54,296 nucleotides of DNA, from the NCBI GenBank assembly GCA_964615935.1, contig CAZTTG010000041.1:1-54296 (forward strand), given 5' to 3'. The stretch's first letter is position 1; the number at the start of each line of letters is the position of its first letter. A program made the translations under genes and the position numbers. This DNA comes from CAZTTG01 sp964615935 (GTDB lineage Bacteria; Planctomycetota; UBA1135; GCA-002686595). Positions 17,632 to 26,112 of this stretch are shown here, piece after piece. The notes below the pieces were generated by a model that saw only the letters and a program-made list of their open reading frames with translations, searched no databases and was not told the origin of the DNA.

Positions 17632-18381
17632 TTAGCCCTCGACCCGGACGCGCGAGCCGGGCACCACCTCGAGGCGCTGGCCCTCGTCGAAGCGCACCTG
17701 GCACTTGCGGCCGCCGTCGTAGTCCCTCGCGTCGACCATCCGCGTCGCCGGCCGGTCGAAGGCGGTGCAGCGCCGCTCCCCGGGCGGGTCCAGGCCGCGC
17801 CAGACGCGCAGGAAGGGATTCTCCGCCCATTCCCGGGCGATGGTGGTGTCCCCGGCGTGGCCGGGGTGGACGAGGGTCTCGCCGGGGAGGGCCATGAGAA
17901 CCTCCATGATCGAGCGGCGCAGGTCGTCGAAGGTGGCGTGGCCGGCGCCGCAGGTGCCCCCCACGCTGCCGCGGAACAGCGTGTCGCCGGTGAAGACGCG
18001 CTCCCCGTCCACGAGGAAGCCGAGCTGACCGACGGTGTGGCCGGGCAGGTGCAGGGCGCGGATCCGGAGCTCGCCGCAGCCGAGCTCCTCGCCGTGGTCC
18101 AGGGTGCGATCCAGCCCTCCGCCGAAGAGGGGCGCCTCCAGCGCGTGGCCCAGGACCGGACAGCCGAAGCGCTGCTGGTACGACTCGTTGTTCTCCACGT
18201 GGTCGCCGTGGTGGTGGGTGCACAGGATGGCGGCAACGCTCAGCCGGTGCTCCCGGATCGCGGCGAGGATGGGATCGGCAGGTCCCCCGGTGTCGATCAG
18301 CACCGCGGTACCGCCGGGCCGGTCCGCCACCAGCCAGGCGTTGGCGAGCCAGCTCGGGTGGGTGGTCTTCTCGAGGATCAT
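17632..18381 (-). CDS. Metallo-beta-lactamase-fold hydrolase (glyoxalase II-like)
   Basis: A 249-residue cytosolic hydrolase. The metal site is intact: THHHGDH near residue 55, the PGHTVGQLGF histidine near 115, the FTGDTLFRG aspartate near 132, and a final His in VHPGHAGDTT near 172. The order and spacing fit hydroxyacylglutathione hydrolase-like members of the family, which cleave thioesters or related bonds. The remaining ~70 C-terminal residues differ from classical glyoxalase II, so the substrate is uncertain. It is the first gene of a three-gene minus-strand unit, with a good -10 element 17 bases before the ATG. The much longer open frame upstream is an artefact of high GC. Confidence 0.85.
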   Translation of the reverse strand: MILEKTTHPSWLANAWLVADRPGGTAVLIDTGGPADPILAAIREHRLSVAAILCTHHHGDHVENNESYQQRFGCPVLGHALEAPLFGGGLDRTLDHGEELGCGELRIRALHLPGHTVGQLGFLVDGERVFTGDTLFRGSVGGTCGAGHATFDDLRRSIMEVLMALPGETLVHPGHAGDTTIAREWAENPFLRVWRGLDPPGERRCTAFDRPATRMVDARDYDGGRKCQVRFDEGQRLEVVPGSRVRVEG

Positions 18382-18398
18382 GGTGGGGGAGGGCCGCG

Positions 18399-18404
18399 AT
18401 TCTA
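18399..18404 (-). promoter_or_regulatory. Candidate extended -10 for the MBL operon
   Basis: On the minus strand the sequence reads GCTAGAAT, the clearest instance of the G-S-TANNNT pattern and close to a canonical GC-rich -10. It ends 17 bases before the ATG at 18381. Confidence 0.55.
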
Positions 18405-18444
18405 GCGGGGATCGGGCGGGTGTCGATGCGGATGGTGGGGTGGG

Positions 18445-18450
18445 TAGACT
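18445..18450 (+). promoter_or_regulatory. Candidate extended -10 for the FAD-oxidoreductase cluster
   Basis: GGTAGACT ends 9 bases before the ATG at 18460, which would give a leaderless or near-leaderless transcript. Only GGGCGGA lies between, a weak ribosome site. Confidence 0.4.
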
Positions 18451-18459
18451 GGGCGGATC

Positions 18460-20562
18460 ATGAAGATCACCCGCTCGCTCGGATTGCAGGGTGCGGTCCT
18501 CCTGGCCGCGAGTCTCCTCCCCGGCTGCCGGGCTCCGGGCGAATCGACCGCCGGGCCTCTCCACGACGTGGTGGTCTATGGCGGGACCGCCGGCGGCGCG
18601 ATCTGTGCGATCCAGGTCGCGCGCATGGGGCGGAGCGTGGTCCTGATCGAGCCGGGCGCGCACCTGGGCGGCCTGACCTCCGGGGGGCTGGGCGCCACCG
18701 ACATCGGCAACAAGGCGGCCATCGGCGGGCTGGCGCGGTCGTTCTACCGGAGGGTGGGGGAGCACTACGCCCGGCCGGAGGCCTGGGTCTGGCAGGATCG
18801 CGAGTCCTACCGGAGCCGACGCCAGGCGGCCGGCGAGGAGGAGATGTGGACCTTCGAGCCCCACGTGGCCGAGGCGATCCTGCGCGAGATGGCGGCCGAG
18901 GCGGGGGTTCCGGTGCTCTACCGGGAGCGCCTGGAGCTGGACGGCGGGGTGCGCATGGAGGGTACCCGCATCCGATCGATCGCCATGGAGAGCGGGCTGG
19001 AGCTTCCCGGCCGCGTGTTCGTCGACGCCACCTACGAGGGCGACCTGATGGCGGGGGCCGGCGTGGGCTACCGGGTGGGCCGCGAGTCGAACGCCGAGCA
19101 CGGCGAGACGCTCAACGGCGTGCAGGTGGCCCAGGCTCGCCACCACCAGTTCCAGGTGCCGGTGGATCCCTGGATCGTGCCGGGCCAGCCCGCCAGCGGC
19201 CTCCTGCCCGGCATCCAGGATGGGGGACCGGGCCGCGACGGGGACGGGGACTCGCGGGTGCAGGCCTACAACTTCCGGATGTGCCTGACCGATGCGCCCG
19301 GCAACCGCCTGCCCTTCCCCCGGCCCGAGGGCTACGACCCCCTGCGCTACGAGCTGCTCCTGCGCTACCTCCAGGGCGGCGTGTGGGACGCCTTCCGCTC
19401 CAACACGCCCATGCCCAACCGCAAGACCGACACCAACAACTGCGGGGCCTTCTCCACCGACAACATCGGCATGAGCTACGGCTGGCCCGACGGCGACCAC
19501 GCCGAGCGGCGGGCGATCCTCGAGGAGCACGAGGTCTATCAGAAGGGGCTGATGTGGTTCCTCTCGAACGACCCGCGCGTGCCCCGCGAGATTCGGGAGG
19601 AGGTGTGTCGCTGGGGATTGTGCCGGGACGAGTTCGTCGAGACCGGCGGGTGGCCCCACCAGCTCTACGTGCGCGAGGCGCGGCGCATGGTGTCGGACTA
19701 CGTCGTGACCCAGCACGACTGCCAGGGCCGGCGGCGCGCCGCGGACTCGGTGGGGCTGGCCGCCTACACGATGGACTCGCACAACGTCCAGCGCACCGTG
19801 CGGGACGGCCGGGTCCAGAACGAGGGCGACGTCCAGGTCGGCGGCTTCCCGCCCTATCCGATCGCCTATCGCGCCATCGTTCCGCGGGCGGCCGACTGCG
19901 AGAACCTCCTGGTCCCGGTGTGCCTGTCGTCATCGCACATCGCCTTCGGCTCGATCCGCATGGAGCCGGTCTTCATGGTCCTGGGCCAGTCGGCGGCCAC
20001 GGCCGCCTGCCAGGCGATCGAGGCCGGGGTCGGCCTCCAGGAGGTGGACGTGGAGGCGCTGCAGGCGCGGCTGAGGGCGGACGGACAGGTCCTGGCGTGG
20101 CCGGAGCACGGGGTGGGAACGCGGGTCGATCCCGCCTCCCTTCCGGGGCTCGTGCTGGACGAGGACCGGGCGGAGCTCGCCGGGGAGTGGGCCTTCAGCT
20201 CCTCGGTGCCGGCCTTCGTCGGGAGCGGCTACCTGCACGACGGAGGCGAGGGCAAGGGCAAGAAGAGCGCGCGCTTCGCCTTCGAGGTGGAGGCGTCGGG
20301 GCTCCATCGGGTGTTCCTGGCCTGGTCCCACCACCCCAACCGGGCGCCGCGGGTTCCGGTGAGGGTGGGGGCCGCCGACGGCGAGCACGCGCTGACGGTC
20401 GATCAGCGCCGGCCGGCGTCCGCCGAGGGACCCCTGCGGCTGCTGGGCACCTTCCGGTTCGAGGTGGGTCGCCCGGGCTGGGTGGAGGTCTCCAACCGCG
20501 AGACGCAGGGGCACGTGATCGCGGACGCGGTGCAGGTGGTCGCGGTCGGCGAGGGGCGCTGA
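18460..20562 (+). CDS. Lipoprotein FAD-dependent oxidoreductase with golvesin-like C-terminal domain
   Basis: A 700-residue exported lipoprotein. The signal peptide ends in the lipobox LLPGC, with Cys23 lipidated. Residues ~36-560 are an FAD_oxidored-type flavoprotein: VVVYGGTAGGAICAI (37-51, FAD dinucleotide site), GGLTSGGLGATDIGNKAAIG, DATYEGDLMAGAGV, and a C-terminal SIRMEPVFMVLGQSAATAA segment. Residues ~565-700 resemble the golvesin C-terminal-like domain: GEWAFSSS, VGSGYLHDGG, and VIADAVQVV at the end. Known relatives in planctomycetes and Bacteroidota are encoded beside glycan-use genes; their substrate is unknown. It heads a run of four genes (kinase, symporter, hydrolase) and probably acts on an extracellular sugar. 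Confidence 0.85.
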   Translation: MKITRSLGLQGAVLLAASLLPGCRAPGESTAGPLHDVVVYGGTAGGAICAIQVARMGRSVVLIEPGAHLGGLTSGGLGATDIGNKAAIGGLARSFYRRVGEHYARPEAWVWQDRESYRSRRQAAGEEEMWTFEPHVAEAILREMAAEAGVPVLYRERLELDGGVRMEGTRIRSIAMESGLELPGRVFVDATYEGDLMAGAGVGYRVGRESNAEHGETLNGVQVAQARHHQFQVPVDPWIVPGQPASGLLPGIQDGGPGRDGDGDSRVQAYNFRMCLTDAPGNRLPFPRPEGYDPLRYELLLRYLQGGVWDAFRSNTPMPNRKTDTNNCGAFSTDNIGMSYGWPDGDHAERRAILEEHEVYQKGLMWFLSNDPRVPREIREEVCRWGLCRDEFVETGGWPHQLYVREARRMVSDYVVTQHDCQGRRRAADSVGLAAYTMDSHNVQRTVRDGRVQNEGDVQVGGFPPYPIAYRAIVPRAADCENLLVPVCLSSSHIAFGSIRMEPVFMVLGQSAATAACQAIEAGVGLQEVDVEALQARLRADGQVLAWPEHGVGTRVDPASLPGLVLDEDRAELAGEWAFSSSVPAFVGSGYLHDGGEGKGKKSARFAFEVEASGLHRVFLAWSHHPNRAPRVPVRVGAADGEHALTVDQRRPASAEGPLRLLGTFRFEVGRPGWVEVSNRETQGHVIADAVQVVAVGEGR

Positions 20563-20674
20563 CGCGGCTCGGGACCGGCTCCAGCTGCGGGAGGGCGGGC
20601 GATTCGGGGAGGGGTGGGGGTCCCCCGGGGGAACGCCCCCCTACCACCCGGGGGATCGCACCTGGCCGCGAGGG

Positions 20675-21823
20675 TTGCGGGTGCGCGTTGATTTTTCTGC
20701 CGGAGCTGCGACCCTTCCCTCCGTGGACGCAGGAACGGACTGGCCCCAGCTCCTGGGCGTGGACGGCGGCGCGACGGCGATCCGCGCCTGGCGCCTGGGG
20801 TTCGGCCGCGGGGGATGGCTCGAGGCCGTGGGGGAGCCGGTCGAACACCCCCTGCACCGCCTGGAGGGCTTCCGTCCCGTACCTCTCGCCGCGCAGCTCG
20901 ACGAGCGCCGGCAGGGACGCCTCCGGATCGGCGCGATCGAGGAGGCCCAGGGCCTGGCCTCGATCCGAGCCGCGGCCGACGCCATCGCCGAGGCGGCCCG
21001 GCGGGGGGGCGAGGGACGCGTGCTCCTCGGCCTCTGCATGCCGGGTCTCAAGAGCGCGGACCGCCGCGGGATCGCGGTCATGCGGCACGGGCCGCGGATC
21101 CCGGGCTTCCTCGACCGGCTCGAGGAGGCCCTCGCCGGCCGCGGCCTCGAGTGCGCGCCCCGGCCCGCCCGCCTGATGGACGACGGAGAGGCCGCCGGCT
21201 GGGGGGAGGAGGCGGGGTGCGGCGGGCGCTTCGGCGACGTGGACTCCGCCCTCCTGATCGCCAGCGGAACCGGGGTGGCCGAGGCACTCAAGCTGAAGGG
21301 GCGGCTGGTGCCCGCACGCGAGCACCTCGCCCCGCCCTGGGAGCTCACCGCCCCGGACGGCGCGCTCCTGGAGGACCGGGCCTCCATGTCCGGCCTGTGC
21401 GCCGAGTGGACGCGCAGGAGCGGGGCCCGGGTACCGCCCTTCCCCGAGGAGCGGGCGGTCGAGGGCGACGGGGTCGCCCGGGAGGTGCTGCGCGGGTGCG
21501 CGAACGGCATCGCCGAGCTGGTCTTCGAGCGGGTCCGGGCTCTGGCCTCGAGCGAGGGGGGAGCGGTGCTCGAGCGGGTGGTGCTCGGACAGCACGCCGC
21601 GCGCCTTCTCGCCGACGCGGCGCTGGCTTGCCACTTCCGCGAGCCCCTCGAGCGACGACTGGCCGGGCGCATCGCGGAGGGGGGCGGGGGCGCCCTCGGC
21701 CAGGCCTGGCTCGCGGGCGACGGCCTCGAGCCGGGCAGGCTCGCGCCCTCGAGGCTGCGCGCGGCGCCCGCCATCGGGGCGGTGGCCGCGGCCCTGCGGC
21801 TGGACGCGCGGAGGGTCGGCTGA
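20675..21823 (+). CDS. BadF/BadG-type sugar kinase (N-acetylglucosamine kinase-like)
   Basis: A 382-residue cytosolic ATPase of the actin/hexokinase superfamily. The phosphate-1 loop LLGVDGGATAIRAW lies near residue 26, a second glycine-rich loop IASGTGVAEAL near 205, and a Gly-rich third site near the end. This fits the BadF/BadG/BcrA/BcrD family, whose sugar-active members phosphorylate N-acetylglucosamine or related amino sugars. The start is uncertain: TTG 20675, GTG 20681 (GAGGG six bases upstream) and GTG 20723 are all possible. The next gene, a sodium/solute symporter, starts at the base after this stop codon, so transport and phosphorylation are probably coupled. Confidence 0.7.
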   Translation: MRVRVDFSAGAATLPSVDAGTDWPQLLGVDGGATAIRAWRLGFGRGGWLEAVGEPVEHPLHRLEGFRPVPLAAQLDERRQGRLRIGAIEEAQGLASIRAAADAIAEAARRGGEGRVLLGLCMPGLKSADRRGIAVMRHGPRIPGFLDRLEEALAGRGLECAPRPARLMDDGEAAGWGEEAGCGGRFGDVDSALLIASGTGVAEALKLKGRLVPAREHLAPPWELTAPDGALLEDRASMSGLCAEWTRRSGARVPPFPEERAVEGDGVAREVLRGCANGIAELVFERVRALASSEGGAVLERVVLGQHAARLLADAALACHFREPLERRLAGRIAEGGGGALGQAWLAGDGLEPGRLAPSRLRAAPAIGAVAAALRLDARRVG

Positions 21824-23593
21824 GTGGGGGCCCTCGGACTGATCGGCGGAGGCGCGGCGGGCGGCTTCGGCTGGATCGACTGGGGCGTCGTCCTGCTCAT
21901 CCTGATCGGCACCACCATCGTCGGGGAGCGGCTGGCGGGCAAGCAGAGCACCACCCGCGACTTCTTCCTGGGCGGCCGCAAGCTCCCCTGGTACGCGGTC
22001 AGCGCCTCGATCGTCGCCACCGAGATCTCGGCCGTGACCTACGTGAGCCTGCCGTCGGTCGTCTTCAAGGACGGCGGCGACATGACCTACCTGCAGATCG
22101 GCCTGATCGGCTACCTGCTGGCCCGGCTGATCGTGGGCTACGTGCTCGTCCCGGCCTACTACCAGCGCGAGATCTACAGCCCCTACGACTACGTCGGCCA
22201 CCGCCTGGGACAGCCCGCCCGCAAGATGGCCACCGCCCTCTTCACCCTGGGAGGGGTGCTGGGCCAGTCGGCGCGCGTGTACGTGACCGCCGTGGCCCTG
22301 GAGGTGATCCTCCACGACGAGCTCTCCTGGATCGAGGGCCGGCTGGGGATCGATCCCCTGGTCGCGGCCATCGGCGCCATCGGCCTGGTGGCCGTGCTGT
22401 GGACCCTGATCGGAGGGATCGCCACCGTCATCTGGACCGACGGGATCCTGTTCCTGCTGTTCGCGGTCGGCAGCCTGGTGGCCCTCCTCGTCGCCGCCGG
22501 GCACGTCGACTCGGGGCTGGCGGGCGTGGTCGGCGAGGGCTGGGAGCAGGGCAAGTTCCGCCTGCTGGACTTCGACACCGATCCCACCAAGGCCTACACC
22601 TTCTGGGCCGCCCTGATCGCCGCCACCTGGGGCGGGGTGGGCTCCTTCGGGACCGATCAGCTCATGGTCCAGCGCGTGTTCTGCTGCCGCAGCGCGGCCG
22701 ACGCCCGCAAGGCGGTCCTCGCCAGCATCGTCGTCATGGCGATCGTCTTCCTGGTGGCCCTGGTGGGAGTGGGGCTGGTGGCCTACTACGCGCGCAACCC
22801 CATGCAGGGCGAGACGCTGGCGCTGTACGCCGAGAAGCCCGACCGCGTCTTCCCCCTCTTCATCGCCCAGGTGATCCCCACCGGCCTCAAGGGGCTGGTC
22901 ATCGCCGGGGTCCTCGCGGCCGCCATCTCGAGCCTGGACTCGATCATGGCGGCCCTGTCCCAGACCACCCTCTCGGCCCTCTACATGCCCTGGCGCGGAC
23001 GGGCCCTCGCCCGGGCCGGGCGCTCGACGGATCCGGACCGGGAGGCGCGGCACCTGGTGCGGGTCTCGCGCATCCTGGTCGTGCTGTGGGCGGTGCTCCT
23101 GTGCGCCACCGCCGTCTCGATGCAGGTCGCGGCCGAGCGCTACCCCTCGATCCTCGACCTGGCCCTGGCCATGGCGGGCTTCACCGGCGGGGCCCTGCTG
23201 GCCGGCTTCCTCCTGGCCTTCCTGCCCCGGCCTCCCGGCGGGAGCGGCTTCCTGTGGTCGGGGCCGCTCTCGGTCGCGACGGTCTTCGCCATCGTCTTCC
23301 ACGGGCCCGCGGCGCGCGACCTGTGCCTCGCCTTCGCCGCGATCCTGCTTGCCGCCTGGCTCTTCCTGCGGCTGCGGACCGACTGGGAGGACCGGCGAGC
23401 CAGGGGGCTCGGCGTGGCCCAGACGGCCGCGCTGGCAGCCGCCCTGACCGGGATCCTGTGGATCGTCCAGGAGGGCACCTTCGAGGGCGGCGCCGTGCTG
23501 GCGTGGCCCTGGTACATCCCGGCGGGCTGCTCGGTGGCCTTCCTCTTCGGCATCCTCCTGGCGCGCCGCTCCGAGGAGGAAGACGGTGCGTGA
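21824..23593 (+). CDS. SSS-family sodium/solute symporter
   Basis: A 589-residue inner-membrane transporter with about 13-14 hydrophobic segments. Family marks are the post-TM1 block FFLGGRKLPWYAVSASI, ATEISAVTYVSLPS, TLIGGIATVIWTDG and the GVLAAAISSLDSIMAALS core. These are the sodium-site and substrate-site regions of the SSS (SLC5) family, which take up sugars, amino acids or organic acids with Na+. The GTG start immediately follows the kinase stop codon and the stop overlaps the next gene by 8 bases. The neighbours, a sugar kinase and a GHL10 hydrolase, point to a sugar or amino-sugar substrate; this is inference. Confidence 0.9.
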   Translation: MGALGLIGGGAAGGFGWIDWGVVLLILIGTTIVGERLAGKQSTTRDFFLGGRKLPWYAVSASIVATEISAVTYVSLPSVVFKDGGDMTYLQIGLIGYLLARLIVGYVLVPAYYQREIYSPYDYVGHRLGQPARKMATALFTLGGVLGQSARVYVTAVALEVILHDELSWIEGRLGIDPLVAAIGAIGLVAVLWTLIGGIATVIWTDGILFLLFAVGSLVALLVAAGHVDSGLAGVVGEGWEQGKFRLLDFDTDPTKAYTFWAALIAATWGGVGSFGTDQLMVQRVFCCRSAADARKAVLASIVVMAIVFLVALVGVGLVAYYARNPMQGETLALYAEKPDRVFPLFIAQVIPTGLKGLVIAGVLAAAISSLDSIMAALSQTTLSALYMPWRGRALARAGRSTDPDREARHLVRVSRILVVLWAVLLCATAVSMQVAAERYPSILDLALAMAGFTGGALLAGFLLAFLPRPPGGSGFLWSGPLSVATVFAIVFHGPAARDLCLAFAAILLAAWLFLRLRTDWEDRRARGLGVAQTAALAAALTGILWIVQEGTFEGGAVLAWPWYIPAGCSVAFLFGILLARRSEEEDGA

Positions 23594-24761
23594 GCTCGCG
23601 GTGCGGCTCGCCCTGTCGATCGGGCTGGCGCTCGCCGCCGGCTGTGCGCCCCCCGCCGAGCTCGCCGAGCCCGACGAGGGAACCCGCGCGATCTGGATCA
23701 CCCGTTGGGACTGGCGCACCGAGGCCGACGTCCGCCTGATGGTGGAGCGCTGCGCCGCGGCCGGCTTCGACACCCTGCTCTTCCAGGTGCGGGGGAACGC
23801 CACCGTCTTCTACCCGTCGCAGATCGAGCCCTGGGCCGAGGAGCTCGGCGGACGCGATCCCGGCTTCGATCCCCTCGAGCTGGCCGTGCGCCTGGCCCAC
23901 GAGCGGGGCCTGACGATCCAGGCCTGGGCCAACGTCGTTCCGGCCTGGCGGGGGCTCGAGCCGCCGTCCGATCCCGATCACGTCTACCACGCCCACCCCG
24001 AGTGGTTCTGGTACGACCGGCACGGCCAGCGGCAGGCCCTGTGCGAGGACTTCTACGTCAGCCTGAACCCCTGCCTGCCCGAGGTGCGCGAGTACCTGGT
24101 CGACGTGCTCGTGGAGCTGGTCCGCGGCCACCCCGAGCTCGACGGCGTGCACCTCGACTACCTGCGCTTTCCCAACGAGCCCCCGGCGATCCCGGTCGGC
24201 TCGGGGGCCGACCCCCCTCGGGACGCGAGGACCCTGGCCCTCTTCCGCGGGGCCACCGGGCTGGCCCCGGAGGAGGACCCGCGGGCCTGGGACGCGTGGC
24301 GCAGCGAGCAGGTGACGCGGCTCCTGCGGGACATCCGCGCCGCCGTCCGCAGCGAGGCGCCGAGCCTGGAGCTCTCCGCCGCCGTCGGCTCGGTGCCCGA
24401 GCTGGCCCTGCGGCACTTCCAGGACGTCGAGGCGTGGATCGAGGAGGGCCTGCTCGACCGCGTCTTCCCCATGAACTACACCGCCGATCCCGAGGCCTTC
24501 GCCGAGCGACTGGCCGCCTGGAGCGACCGCGGCTGCGAGCTGGCGATGGGGATCATGGCCACGAGCGGGGATCCGGGCCTGCGCGCCGAGCAGGTGCGGG
24601 CGGCGTGGGGGGAGGTCGGCTCCATCGCCGTCTTCGCCTACTACGGGCTCTACGATTCCAGCAACCGGATCCTCGCCGGGCAGGACCGGGAGGCCAGCCG
24701 CGAGCGGGACCGCCGCCGCCGGGCCCTCCTGCCGGCCCTGGCCGACTGCGTCGGGCGCTGA
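23586..24761 (+). CDS. GHL10-type glycoside hydrolase lipoprotein
   Basis: A 391-residue exported lipoprotein: the signal ends in LALAAGC, with Cys20 as the lipid site. The body is a (beta/alpha)8 barrel of the GHL10 family (related to YngK): GTRAIWITRWDWRTE near 32, FQVRGNATVFYPS near 68, SLNPCLPEVREYLVD near 157 and DGVHLDYLRFPNE near 182, where the acidic residues should be catalytic. Family members in Bacteria act on peptidoglycan or related glycans. The GTG start overlaps the symporter stop by 8 bases, so it is the fourth gene of the cluster. A hairpin follows. Confidence 0.85.
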   Translation: MRELAVRLALSIGLALAAGCAPPAELAEPDEGTRAIWITRWDWRTEADVRLMVERCAAAGFDTLLFQVRGNATVFYPSQIEPWAEELGGRDPGFDPLELAVRLAHERGLTIQAWANVVPAWRGLEPPSDPDHVYHAHPEWFWYDRHGQRQALCEDFYVSLNPCLPEVREYLVDVLVELVRGHPELDGVHLDYLRFPNEPPAIPVGSGADPPRDARTLALFRGATGLAPEEDPRAWDAWRSEQVTRLLRDIRAAVRSEAPSLELSAAVGSVPELALRHFQDVEAWIEEGLLDRVFPMNYTADPEAFAERLAAWSDRGCELAMGIMATSGDPGLRAEQVRAAWGEVGSIAVFAYYGLYDSSNRILAGQDREASRERDRRRRALLPALADCVGR

Positions 24762-24775
24762 GGCCGCTCCAGCCC

Positions 24776-24793
24776 CCGGCCGTGGACGGCCGG
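24776..24793. terminator. Hairpin after the glycan-use cluster
   Basis: CCGGCCGT (24776-24783) pairs with ACGGCCGG (24786-24793), starting 15 bases after the hydrolase stop. The centre is GG. No U-tract follows. Confidence 0.5.
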
Positions 24794-24840
24794 AATCGGG
24801 CCTGGCGGGGCCGGGGGGGGCAAGAGATCCCGCTCCGACC

Positions 24841-24869
24841 TTGACGACCCGCGGCCGAGGCGGTTACCT
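24841..24869 (+). promoter_or_regulatory. Sigma70-like promoter for the small basic protein
   Basis: TTGACG (24841-24846), a 17-base spacer and TTACCT (24864-24869) make the best conventional -35/-10 pair in the window. The ATG is 11 bases downstream at 24881, so the transcript leader should be very short. Confidence 0.55.
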
Positions 24870-24880
24870 CGGGGATCCAG

Positions 24881-25093
24881 ATGGCCACCAACTTCAGAGG
24901 AGCCAAGCGCCGGCGGGAGCTCGACCGCAAGCGCAAGAAAGAGGACAAGCAGAAGCGCCTCAAGCACCGCCGGGACGTCAAGGCCCAGGGCCTGGATCCC
25001 GACGCCGTGGACGAGGACGGCAACCTCCTCTACCCGTACAAGGAAGAGGGCGGCGGGCAAGACAACCGGCCGCCCTGGGAAGGCGGGGGCTAG
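24881..25093 (+). CDS. Small highly basic protein of unknown function
   Basis: A 70-residue soluble protein. Residues 1-35 are almost entirely charged helix (GAKRRRELDRKRKKEDKQKR); the rest is acidic and turn-rich, ending GQDNRPPWEGGG. Similar short Lys/Arg-rich proteins occur in planctomycetes and other bacteria; some may bind RNA, DNA or ribosomes, but I cannot assign one. The good promoter and clear codon bias support a real gene. CGGGGAT precedes the ATG. Confidence 0.65.
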   Translation: MATNFRGAKRRRELDRKRKKEDKQKRLKHRRDVKAQGLDPDAVDEDGNLLYPYKEEGGGQDNRPPWEGGG

Positions 25094-25144
25094 CGCCCCG
25101 ATCCCGAGGCGCTCCGCGGTCGTTTCCCCAGCGGCCTCGATGAC

Positions 25145-26098
25145 GTGCACGATCCTCGGGGAGCCCGCCGTCCGGAGGCCGAGCCGCGCCGCACCCCGGA
25201 ATCGGGCGGGCCATCGCGGGCGCGCATCGCGACCGGGCTCTCGACCGCGATGCTGTCGGCCTCCAGCGCCGCGGTAGCCATCCTGATCGCGGCGCCGCTC
25301 GCGCCGCTCGCCATCGCCACCGGCCGGCTGGGGGTGGCCTTCCTGGCCGCGGTCGCCGCGGGACCGGCGTCCCTCTGGAAGGCCGCGAAACGCTGCGCCG
25401 GGAGGCCGGGGATCGGCGTGCGCACGGCCCTCGCGGGCGTCTTCCTGGGGATCCACTTCGCCTGCTGGATCAGCTCGCTCCAGCTGACCACGGTCGTGCG
25501 CAGCGTGGTCCTGGTCTCCACCGTTCCCCTGTTCACCGGGCTCCTGGCCCGTGCGGTGGGGGACCGCGCCGGGCGCGGCCTCTACCTGGGCGTGGCCATC
25601 GCCGCGGCGGGCACCGCGGTCATGGTGAGCGGCGCGCCCGACGCGGGCGCCGGGGGAGGGGCCTCCCTCCGCGGCGACGCCCTGGCCCTGGCCGCGGCCG
25701 CGGCCTGCGCGCTCTACCTGCTCATCGGCCGGAGCGTGAAGGAGATCCTGCCGCTGCGCGGCTACTTCGCCCTGGTGCAGCTCTCCGCCGGGCTGACCGT
25801 CGCCCTGTTCGCGCTGGCCGCGGGGACCACGTGGCTCGCGCAGGGAGCGGGAAGGACCGAGCTCCTGGCCGTGCTCTACCTGGGCCTCGTTCCGGGCGCG
25901 ATCGGACACGGGCTCTTCAACTGGGCGGTGCGGCACGTGCCCGCCCACACCGTGTCGGTGGTTCTCCTGATCGAGCCAGTGGGCGCCGCGCTTCTGGCGT
26001 GGCTGATCCTGGGGCGCACGCCCCTGGGCCAGGAGGCGGCCGGGGCCGCGGCGGTCCTCCTGGGCGCCTGGGTCGGGCTGCGGCGGTCCGCGGCCTAG
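25145..26098 (+). CDS. DMT-superfamily transporter (EamA domains)
   Basis: A 317-residue inner-membrane protein with an arginine-rich ~28-residue N-terminus and about ten hydrophobic segments in two EamA-type halves. Typical marks are AGVFLGIHFACWISSLQLT in the first half and PGAIGHGLFNWAVRHVPA in the second, before the last pair of helices with LLIEPVGAALLAWLILG. The family exports or imports metabolites such as amino acids. The start is GTG at 25145, 51 bases after the previous gene, so it may be cotranscribed. Its stop converges on the esterase gene with 14 bases between. Confidence 0.85.
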   Translation: MHDPRGARRPEAEPRRTPESGGPSRARIATGLSTAMLSASSAAVAILIAAPLAPLAIATGRLGVAFLAAVAAGPASLWKAAKRCAGRPGIGVRTALAGVFLGIHFACWISSLQLTTVVRSVVLVSTVPLFTGLLARAVGDRAGRGLYLGVAIAAAGTAVMVSGAPDAGAGGGASLRGDALALAAAAACALYLLIGRSVKEILPLRGYFALVQLSAGLTVALFALAAGTTWLAQGAGRTELLAVLYLGLVPGAIGHGLFNWAVRHVPAHTVSVVLLIEPVGAALLAWLILGRTPLGQEAAGAAAVLLGAWVGLRRSAA

Positions 26099-26112
26099 CC
26101 CGCGGCCGGCGC

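Noticed and set aside
14844..18236. A 1130-codon open frame on the minus strand
   Set aside because: It runs antisense to the TlpA-like and MORN-like genes and across the true hydrolase; composition is Arg/Pro/Ala-rich and no family is recognisable. High GC removes stop codons by chance.
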